DNA of 64,000 bases from Leifsonia sp. Root112D2 (GTDB taxonomy: Bacteria > Actinomycetota > Actinomycetes > Actinomycetales > Microbacteriaceae). How positions within the stretch are numbered: the first letter of the stretch is position 1; every line of letters starts with the position of its first letter. Both the position numbers and the translations under genes were made by a program. The stretch spans positions 2,039,480-2,103,479 of the forward strand of contig NZ_LMCU01000001.1 of assembly GCF_001424905.1 (NCBI RefSeq), written 5' to 3'. The notes under the pieces were generated by a model. That model did not search any database and was not told the DNA's origin. It was given only the letters and a program-made list of their open reading frames with translations. Below, one piece after another: positions 58,104 to 64,000 of the stretch.

Positions 58104-58889
58104 TCAGCTGAGAGGGCGGGTACCGATCACGACGGACGCGCTCAGCTCGTCGTCGGTCATCACCTGCGGCGTCAGCCCGTAACTCGCGAAGATCTCGGCG
58201 GTGACGGGGGCCTGGCGTCTGCTGGTCTCGATCAGCACGCATCCGCCCGGCCTGAGCCACGCCGATGCCTGCGCGGCCACGCGGCGTTGCACGTCCAGCC
58301 CGTCGGCGCCCCCGTCGAGGGTGACTCGGGGCTCGTGAATGCGCGCCTCGGGAGGCATCATCGCTATCTCCTCGCTCGGCACGTATGGCGCGTTGACGGC
58401 GAGGATGTCGACGGTGCCGCGCAGGGCATCCGGGAGCGGTTCGTACAGGTCGCCCTCGAACACCTGCCCGCCGAGCGGCTCGATGTTGCGGCGGGCGCAG
58501 CGCACCGCAGCGGCCTCGATGTCGGCGGCGTACAGCCGAATGCCCGGCACGGATGCCGCCAGCGCCGTGCCGACGGCGCCGGATCCGCAGCAGAGATCGA
58601 CGACCACAGACCCCGAACGTGCGAGCGCGGCCGCCTGCGCCACGAGAAACGCGGTGCGGCGTCGGGGAACGAAGACGCCGTGTTCAACGATGATGCGCAG
58701 CCCGCAGAATTCCGCCCAGCCCAGGATCGGCTCGAGCGGCAGCCCGGATGCGCGCCGCCGAACCATGTCGGTGAGCTCGGCGGGCGTGCGCGCAGCCGAG
58801 ACCAGCAGCGCTGCCTCGTCTTCGGCGAACACGCATCCGGCGGCACGAAGCGTCGCGACGACAGCGGATTCCGAGAGAGAAGAGACCAT
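58104..58889 (-). CDS. PrmC-related putative N5-glutamine methyltransferase
   Basis: 261 residues; GAGGAGGAG before the ATG. The N-terminal helical lid is followed by an SAM-binding fold: VFVPRRRTAFLVAQAA, VVDLCCGSGAVGTALAA (motif I), and the catalytic-loop NAPYVPSEEIAMMP. True PrmC has NPPY; NAPY is the form of an actinobacterial PrmC-related group. It may modify a glutamine of a release factor-like protein. Full length. Confidence 0.83.
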   Translation of the reverse strand: MVSSLSESAVVATLRAAGCVFAEDEAALLVSAARTPAELTDMVRRRASGLPLEPILGWAEFCGLRIIVEHGVFVPRRRTAFLVAQAAALARSGSVVVDLCCGSGAVGTALAASVPGIRLYAADIEAAAVRCARRNIEPLGGQVFEGDLYEPLPDALRGTVDILAVNAPYVPSEEIAMMPPEARIHEPRVTLDGGADGLDVQRRVAAQASAWLRPGGCVLIETSRRQAPVTAEIFASYGLTPQVMTDDELSASVVIGTRPLS

Positions 58890-58981
58890 CGACCATCTCC
58901 TCCTCGGTATCGCTCCAGTGGGAGCACCGATTCTAGCGGGCCATTGCGCTCGCGGCCGAGGCGCCAGCCGCCGGCGCTCAC

Positions 58982-58987
58982 TAGAAT
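58982..58987 (+). promoter_or_regulatory. -10 box TAGAAT, leaderless-type promoter
   Basis: TAGAAT ends 6 nt before the GTG of the coiled-coil protein gene. Confidence 0.55.
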
Positions 58988-58993
58988 TCCAGA

Positions 58994-59677
58994 GTGAGTT
59001 TCGTTGAGGTGCTGAGCATCATTGTCGCCTGCGCTGCCCTGCTCGTTGCGCTGATTGCGGTGGTACGAGGCAAGGGAGCCGAGAACGCGGCCGAGGAGGC
59101 CCGCACGCGAGCGGACGAGGCGCTTGCGCACTCCAACGCCGCAGCCGAAGCGGCATCGTCGGCTGTCGCGACGGCGGCCGACGCCCTTCAGCGGGCGGCA
59201 ACGGCGGCACAATCCGCCTCGGCTGCCATGAAGACGGCGGGCGATGCGGATGCCTCGGCTCACGCCGCCGAGAACCTGGCGGAACGCGCGCAGGCCCAGG
59301 CGACGCAGGCCGTTGAGCGCGCGGCGGCCGCGACGGAGGAGGCCGCGCTTGCCGGGCGGCGGGTGAGCGAGGTCGCTCCAGCCGCGTCAGCACCGGATGG
59401 CGAGGTGCGCTGGGAGTGTGAGCGACTGCGCGGTGCCGACTGGGTGGCTCGCAACGTGGGCTCGGTCATTGCGCATGCGGCGCTCGTGAGTGACGCGAGC
59501 CGACCGCCCAAATACGTCAGGCCCGACGAGGTCATTCCCCGTGATGTGCAGCCCGGCGATCACCTTCCATTTCGGGCGAGCTCAGACAGCGCCGTTCGCT
59601 CGCCGAGGATTCGTCTCACCTGGAGCGACGACGAAGGCACCGCGCAGGCTCATGAGTTGACGCTCGTCATGAACTGA
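58994..59677 (+). CDS. Membrane-anchored Ala-rich coiled-coil protein
   Basis: 227 residues, GTG start. One N-terminal membrane span (VLSIIVACAALLVALIAVV) is followed by about 110 residues of Ala/Glu-rich heptad-like sequence (NAAEEARTRADEALAHSNAAAEAASSAV...). A small C-terminal beta-type domain follows (VRWECERLRGADWVARNVGSVIAHAALV...LRLTWSDDEG-like). No known family. The domain order resembles membrane-tethered spacers. Convergent with the MFS exporter gene, 8 nt apart. Confidence 0.65.
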   Translation: MSFVEVLSIIVACAALLVALIAVVRGKGAENAAEEARTRADEALAHSNAAAEAASSAVATAADALQRAATAAQSASAAMKTAGDADASAHAAENLAERAQAQATQAVERAAAATEEAALAGRRVSEVAPAASAPDGEVRWECERLRGADWVARNVGSVIAHAALVSDASRPPKYVRPDEVIPRDVQPGDHLPFRASSDSAVRSPRIRLTWSDDEGTAQAHELTLVMN

Positions 59678-59685
59678 CCACACCG

Positions 59686-61209
59686 TCAGTGCGCGGCGGG
59701 CGCGCCCTCGGGCATATCGGCCGGCTTGCGAATGAAGAAGGCAGCCACGACGGCGACGAGGAAGATGATCGCCCCGGCGAGGAACGCGCTGCGAACGCCG
59801 CCGGCCACGGCAGCAGCATCCGATGCCCCGTTGGCCGTGAGCGTTGCCGCCTGGGCAGACATGATCGTCACGAAGAGCGCCGTTCCCGCGGCGCCGGCAA
59901 CCTGTTGCACGGTGCCGACTATCGCGCTCGCGTGCGAGTAGAACTTCGGCTGCACCGACCCGAGCGCTCCCGTGAACAGCGGGGTGAACAGCAGGGCGAG
60001 GCCGAGGCTGAGCGTGACGTGCGCGGCCAGCAGCAGGCCGGCGGGCGTGTGATCGGTCACGAAGGTGAGAGCCCACAGCACGGCGCTGACGATGATAGAG
60101 CCGGGCACGAGCAGCACTATCGGCTGGAAGCGGTCGTAGAGACGGCCGACGAACGGCGCGAGCACACCCATGAGCAGACCGCCCGGCAACAGCAGCAGGC
60201 CGATCTCGACCGGTTGCATGCCCAGCGCCTGCTGCATGTAGATGGGCAGCAGGATGATGGTGCCGAAGAGCGCGATCATGCTCGCCACCATCATGGCGAT
60301 CGAAATCGTGAAGGTGGGGGAGCGGAACGGCCGCAGATCCAGCAGTGCCCTCTCACGACGTTGCAGCCGCAGCTGTCGCAGGATGAAGGCGGCAAGGCCG
60401 ACAACGCCGACGCTGAGAGAGATCCACATGGGCATCGCGGCTGCGGCCTGGGCGCCGGCGGAGGAACCGGCCTCGGCACCCGCGCCGATGTTGCTGAGCC
60501 CGTAGACCAGACCGGCGAAACCGAATGCCGAAAGAATCACGCTGGTGACATCGATGGGCGTCTTGCGCGGCTCGGTGACGTTCTCCACCTTGCGGATGCC
60601 GATGACCAGCATCACGACGGCGATCGGCAAAACGATCCAGAACATCCACCGCCACGTGAGCGTGTTGAGGATGATGCCCGAAATGGTCGGGCCGATGGCG
60701 GGCGCGACGGAGATCACGATGGAGACGTTGCCCATGGTTCTGCCGCGTCGCGCCGGGGGTACGAGAGTCATGATCGTCGTCATCAGCAACGGCATCATGA
60801 TAGCCGTGCCGCTGGCCTGTACGACGCGGGCGGCGAGCAGCACCTCGAAGCCGGGCGCGAGCGCCGCGGTGAGCGTGCCCGCCGAGAACAGCGTCATGGC
60901 AGCGATAAAGAGAGAGCGGGTACTGAAGCGTTGCAGCAGGAACCCGGTGATGGGGATAACGACGGCCATCGTGAGCATGAATGCCGTCGACAACCACTGC
61001 ACGGCGCGGGCATCGATCTTGAGGTCGATCATGAGCTCGCGCAGCGCGACACTCATGATGGTCTCGTTGAGAATCACCACGAATGCCGCGGAAAGAAGCA
61101 ACCAGATGACGCGCGAGTTGCGGCGCGCGTGCGGGTCGATGATCTCGGCGGATTGCCCGGTGTTGTGCTCAGCCATCGTCTCCGTGGAGGAGGCGGTTGT
61201 GTCGGTCAC
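59686..61209 (-). CDS. DHA2-family (14-TM) multidrug MFS exporter
   Basis: 507 residues from the GTG at 61207-61209 with AGGAG 8-10 nt upstream; the frame is open for 51 more codons but without protein-like sequence. Motifs: ILNETIMSVALREL (span 1), STAFMLTMAVVIPITGFLLQRFSTR, ARVVQASGTAIMMPLLM and motif C VISVAPAIGPTISGIIL. About 14 spans, EmrB/QacA type, proton-driven efflux of drugs or lipids. Confidence 0.9.
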   Translation of the reverse strand: MTDTTASSTETMAEHNTGQSAEIIDPHARRNSRVIWLLLSAAFVVILNETIMSVALRELMIDLKIDARAVQWLSTAFMLTMAVVIPITGFLLQRFSTRSLFIAAMTLFSAGTLTAALAPGFEVLLAARVVQASGTAIMMPLLMTTIMTLVPPARRGRTMGNVSIVISVAPAIGPTISGIILNTLTWRWMFWIVLPIAVVMLVIGIRKVENVTEPRKTPIDVTSVILSAFGFAGLVYGLSNIGAGAEAGSSAGAQAAAAMPMWISLSVGVVGLAAFILRQLRLQRRERALLDLRPFRSPTFTISIAMMVASMIALFGTIILLPIYMQQALGMQPVEIGLLLLPGGLLMGVLAPFVGRLYDRFQPIVLLVPGSIIVSAVLWALTFVTDHTPAGLLLAAHVTLSLGLALLFTPLFTGALGSVQPKFYSHASAIVGTVQQVAGAAGTALFVTIMSAQAATLTANGASDAAAVAGGVRSAFLAGAIIFLVAVVAAFFIRKPADMPEGAPAAH

Positions 61210-61409
61210 GAGAGAGCTCCTGTCGGCGGCCGTGTGGGCAACGCCGTAGTCATGAGAAGTGTGGTGAGGAAAAGTCGATAAGAGAGCAAACCGAGGTGGG
61301 GATCGGGCTATTCCGACACGGGAAAACTTTCCAGAAGAAAGACTATGCGACGCCTCTGACATTCCGAATGAACTGCCAGCGAACCGTGACCGAACTCGAC
61401 TCTGTGGTC

Positions 61410-62552
61410 TCAGCGACCGAGCGTCGAGACGGCGGCGACCGCCTCACGAACGGATGCCGCGACCGGCGTCAATTGCTCGCCCGTCACATCCGCAGACCAG
61501 GAGAACCGTACAGCGGTCTGAGCCACCTGTTCCGGGTAGCCGAGCGCCACGAGCACGTGGGAAGCCTCGTCGCTGCCGGCCGCGCATGCCGAACCGCTCG
61601 AGCTCACGACGCCGCGCTCCTCCAGTTGCAGCAACACCGATTCCCCGCTCGTGCCGGGGAAGACGAAGGATGCCGTTGCGGGCAACCGCAGGCTCGGATG
61701 CCCGGTCAGTTCCGCGTCGGGAACCGACGCCAGTACGGCTGAGATGAAAGTGTCACGCGCCGCCATCGCGCGCGCCGCGTTCTCGACCCGGTCGCGTTCG
61801 GCCAGCCGGGCTGCCGTGGCCAGTGCGACGGCACCCGCCACGTTCTCGGTGCCGGAACGACGCCCGCGCTCCTGCCCGCCGCCGTGCAGCACCGGCTCGA
61901 GGGGGATGCGCCCGCGCACGAACAACGCGCCGATGCCTTTCGGGGCGCCGATCTTGTGACCGGAGACGCTCAACGCATCCACGCCGAGGGTCTTCGCCGA
62001 CACATCCAGCCAGCCCGCTGCCTGCACCGCATCCGTGTGGAAGGGCACGCCGGCCGCGCGTGCGACGGCCGCGAGCTCGACGATCGGCTGCACCGTGCCG
62101 ACCTCGTTGTTGGCGTATATCACGGTGGCGAGGGTCGTGTCTTCGCGCAGCACGGATGCCAGCTCGTGCGGCTCCACCAACCCCGTGCGATCGACGCCGA
62201 GAAACGTGACCTCGAAGTCGTGCTCGCGCCGCAGGTAGTCGACCGATTCGAGAACGGCCTCGTGCTCGATCGGGGTCGTCACGATGTGGCGACCGCGCGG
62301 GTTCGCCAGCGCCATACCCTTGATGGCAAGGTTGTCGGCCTCGGTTCCGCCCGAGGTGAAGACCACCTCGCCGGGGCGGCATCCGAGCCAGGATGCGACG
62401 GTCGCGCGCGCATCGGCCAGCGCGCGCGCCGCCGATTCACCGACCGTGTGGTGGCTGGACGGGTTGCCGAAGTCGCCCGTCAGATACGGCCACATCGCCT
62501 CGAGCACCTCTCGGCGCACGGCCGTAGTTGCGGCCGAATCGAGGTAGATCAT
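61410..62552 (-). CDS. Cysteine desulfurase of the NAD operon
   Basis: 380 residues. PLP lysine in SVSGHKIGAPKGIGAL, IEHEAVLES, TDAVQAAGWLDV and the catalytic Cys in VVSSSGSACAAGSDEASHVLVAL. It overlaps nadC by ATGA and follows nadB-nadC, so it is the NadS/NifS-like enzyme that supplies sulfur for the [4Fe-4S] cluster of NadA. NadA itself is presumably upstream, outside the window. Last gene of the visible operon. Confidence 0.92.
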   Translation of the reverse strand: MIYLDSAATTAVRREVLEAMWPYLTGDFGNPSSHHTVGESAARALADARATVASWLGCRPGEVVFTSGGTEADNLAIKGMALANPRGRHIVTTPIEHEAVLESVDYLRREHDFEVTFLGVDRTGLVEPHELASVLREDTTLATVIYANNEVGTVQPIVELAAVARAAGVPFHTDAVQAAGWLDVSAKTLGVDALSVSGHKIGAPKGIGALFVRGRIPLEPVLHGGGQERGRRSGTENVAGAVALATAARLAERDRVENAARAMAARDTFISAVLASVPDAELTGHPSLRLPATASFVFPGTSGESVLLQLEERGVVSSSGSACAAGSDEASHVLVALGYPEQVAQTAVRFSWSADVTGEQLTPVAASVREAVAAVSTLGR

Positions 62553-63412
62553 CGCGCTGCGGTCACATCCACGTCGAGGCCGAGGTCGAGCGAGCGCACG
62601 CTGTGCGTGAGCGCGCCCACCGAAATCACGTCGACGCCCGTTGCGGCTATCGCGGCGACCGTGTTGAGGTTGACGTTGCCGCTCGCCTCCACAATCGCGC
62701 GCCCGGCGATGAGGGCGACGCCCTCGCGCAGCTCGTCGAGGCTGAAGTTGTCCAGCATGATCGTGTCGACGCCGGCGGCGAGCACGGGCTCGATCTGGTC
62801 GATGCGGTCGACCTCCACCTCGAGGTGCGTCGTGTGCGAGAGCTGCGCGCGCACCGCACGCAGCGCATCCGTCACGCTGAGCCCTCCGTGCGCGGTGAGC
62901 ACCGCGAGGTGGTTGTCCTTGGCCATCACGGCATCCGAGAGCGAGTAGCGGTGATTGTGGCCGCCGCCGCTGGCGACGGCGTGCCGCTCGAAGGCGCGCA
63001 GCCCCGGGGTGGTCTTGCGGGTGTCGACGATGCGCGCCTTCGTGCCCGCGGCAAGCGCCACATACTGCGCCGTGAGTGTGGCGATGCCGCTCATGCGCTG
63101 CACCAGGTTGAGGGCAACGCGCTCGGCCTGCAGCACGCTGCGGGCCGGTCCGGTGACGGATGCGAGCACCGCACCCTTCTCGAACGCCTCACCGTCGGCG
63201 ATGTGCAGGGCCGTTTCGGTCGTCGCATCCGCCGCCGTCATGGTGGCCGCGAACACGCCACCGCCGCTGAAGACGCCGGGCTCGCGTGCCACGAGATTCG
63301 CGGTCGCGCGCGCCTCGGCGGGAATGAGCAGCTGTGAGGTGATGTCGCCCCACGGCGCGTCCTCGGTGAGGGCGGCGCGCACGACGGTGTCGATGATCTG
63401 GGGGGTCAGCAT
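62549..63412 (-). CDS. nadC: Nicotinate-nucleotide pyrophosphorylase
   Basis: 287 residues. EDAPWGDITSQLLIP, ERVALNLVQRMSGIATLT, IVDTRKTTPGLRAFERHAVASGGGHNHRYSL (phosphoribosyl and quinolinate binding) and NVNLNTVAAIAATGVDVISVGALTHS are all in place. It turns quinolinate and PRPP into nicotinate mononucleotide. Its ATG overlaps the end of nadB, and its stop overlaps the cysteine desulfurase start. Confidence 0.95.
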   Translation of the reverse strand: MLTPQIIDTVVRAALTEDAPWGDITSQLLIPAEARATANLVAREPGVFSGGGVFAATMTAADATTETALHIADGEAFEKGAVLASVTGPARSVLQAERVALNLVQRMSGIATLTAQYVALAAGTKARIVDTRKTTPGLRAFERHAVASGGGHNHRYSLSDAVMAKDNHLAVLTAHGGLSVTDALRAVRAQLSHTTHLEVEVDRIDQIEPVLAAGVDTIMLDNFSLDELREGVALIAGRAIVEASGNVNLNTVAAIAATGVDVISVGALTHSVRSLDLGLDVDVTAAR

Positions 63413-64000
63413 GGCACGGGCACCTCTCTGGCCCACGCAAGATGGCGGGCGAAGTCGTCGGATGTGGCCGGGTAGTCGGAGCGGAAGTGCGCGCCACGCG
63501 ATTCGCGACGTTCGAGCGCGGCGCTCACGAGCAGCCGGGCCAGGTCGAGCAGGTTGGCGTCTTCGCGCTGGGCGATGCTCACGCCTGAAGCGGTGGCGGA
63601 TGCCGCGTCCGCGGCGCTCCACCCGGCCAGCGTCTGCGCTGCCTCCTCCAGACCACCGCCCGAGCGGTGCACGCCCGCGAACCGCCACATCAGCTGCTGC
63701 AAGCTGGCTCGATCCACGACTTCGGCATTTCCGCTGGTCGAGTAACGAGCGCCAGCGAGTGTATCGAGACCTGGTGACGAGGTCTCGATACGCCGCAAGC
63801 GGCTACTCGACCACCGGGGATCATTCGCCAGTTGCGTTGCCGCCCGATGCGCGAAGACCACCGACTCGAGCAGCGAGTTCGACGCCAGCCGGTTCGCCCC
63901 GTGCGCTCCCGTGCAGGCGACTTCACCCACCGCATACAGCCCGGCAAGAGAGGTACGCCCCCACGTGTCGGTGGCAACCCCGCCCATCCAGTAATGCGCG
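63406..64000 (-). CDS. nadB: L-aspartate oxidase, C-terminal part, with repeat insertion
   Basis: The last 197 codons; the gene continues beyond the right edge. HYWMGGVATDTWGRTSLAGLYAVGEVACTGAHGANRLASNSLLESVVFAHRAA is the conserved FAD/substrate region. The helical C-terminal domain follows. Between the two, SSSRLRRIETSSPGLDTLAGARYSTSG is encoded by palindromic repeat copy B, read in frame, so the enzyme carries about 25-30 extra residues in a naturally variable loop. NadB oxidises L-aspartate to iminoaspartate for quinolinate synthesis. Confidence 0.93.
   Translation of the reverse strand, partial: AHYWMGGVATDTWGRTSLAGLYAVGEVACTGAHGANRLASNSLLESVVFAHRAATQLANDPRWSSSRLRRIETSSPGLDTLAGARYSTSGNAEVVDRASLQQLMWRFAGVHRSGGGLEEAAQTLAGWSAADAASATASGVSIAQREDANLLDLARLLVSAALERRESRGAHFRSDYPATSDDFARHLAWAREVPVPC
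63735..63813. repeat. Palindromic repeat element, copy B, inside nadB
   Basis: Outer arms TGGTCGAGTA (63735-63744) and TACTCGACCA (63804-63813); inner arms GTATCGAGACCT (63761-63772) and AGGTCTCGATAC (63780-63791), all perfect. The right half is almost identical to copy A at 26476-26559 (GGTCTCGATACG.CGCAAGCGG...). Nested hairpin of REP/BIME type within coding sequence. Confidence 0.85.

Noticed and set aside
61197..61742. 181-codon plus-strand frame opposite the cysteine desulfurase end
   Set aside because: Overlaps the conserved cysteine desulfurase gene and the MFS leader; Arg-rich without motifs.

Overview
The window is high-GC actinobacterial DNA, most likely from the family Microbacteriaceae. 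Pointers are mycothiol chemistry (mca), a DUF6264-type membrane protein, and a gene run greA - DUF4307 - mca - hlyIII - uppS - phoH2 - fumC - DUF4245 - xseB/xseA - ispH - glpX - ychF, whose gene set I recognise from the Mycobacterium tuberculosis Rv1080c-Rv1112 neighbourhood. Many genes overlap by ATGA or GTGA. At least eight genes have a TANNNT box exactly 6 nt before the start codon, the mark of leaderless transcription. No tRNA, rRNA, CRISPR array, transposase, integrase or phage gene was seen.

Layout. 0-2.5 kb: start of an ABC ATPase gene and a secreted Ig-like, multi-membrane-span protein. 2.7-8.7 kb: a five-gene operon (TetR, sugar-type MFS transporter, fold-III PLP enzyme, sugar-lactone oxidase, GH1 beta-glucosidase). 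8.8-14.7 kb: a secreted protein, a TetR-controlled ABC exporter, LemA/HtpX and a YcaQ-type DNA glycosylase. 14.8-18.9 kb: a PotABCD-like ABC importer with a perfect 19-bp hairpin after the binding-protein gene. 18.9-41.5 kb: mostly conserved core genes (threonine dehydratase, GreA, mycothiol amidase, prenyltransferase, PhoH2, fumarase, carbonic anhydrase, exonuclease VII, IspH, aldolase, bisphosphatase, RmuC, YchF).

41.5-47.6 kb is an accessory zone directly behind ychF. It holds an HTH-MNT/HepT toxin-antitoxin pair, a decayed HIT-family gene, a DUF1877 gene, a FitAB-type toxin-antitoxin pair with a near-ideal operator, an acetyltransferase, a WYL regulator with its divergent VOC gene, and a lipoprotein. 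The last bases of ychF recur at 43010-43036 and 47561-47588. The zone therefore looks like two tandem islets bounded by att-like copies of the ychF 3' end.

47.6-54.9 kb: a short LysR-like DNA-binding protein, a hydrolase, and a sugar ABC-import operon headed by a protein that joins a ROK-type repressor to a Gfo/Idh/MocA dehydrogenase in one chain. The operon has no ATPase gene. 54.9-61.2 kb: mixed genes including a VapBC pair, a frameshifted gene and a 14-TM drug exporter. 61.4-64 kb: the nadB-nadC-cysteine desulfurase operon of NAD synthesis. nadB carries an in-frame palindromic repeat that also occurs between genes at 26.5 kb.

All calls come from reading sequence and translations. Family names are from memory, no database search was run, and counts were made by eye.
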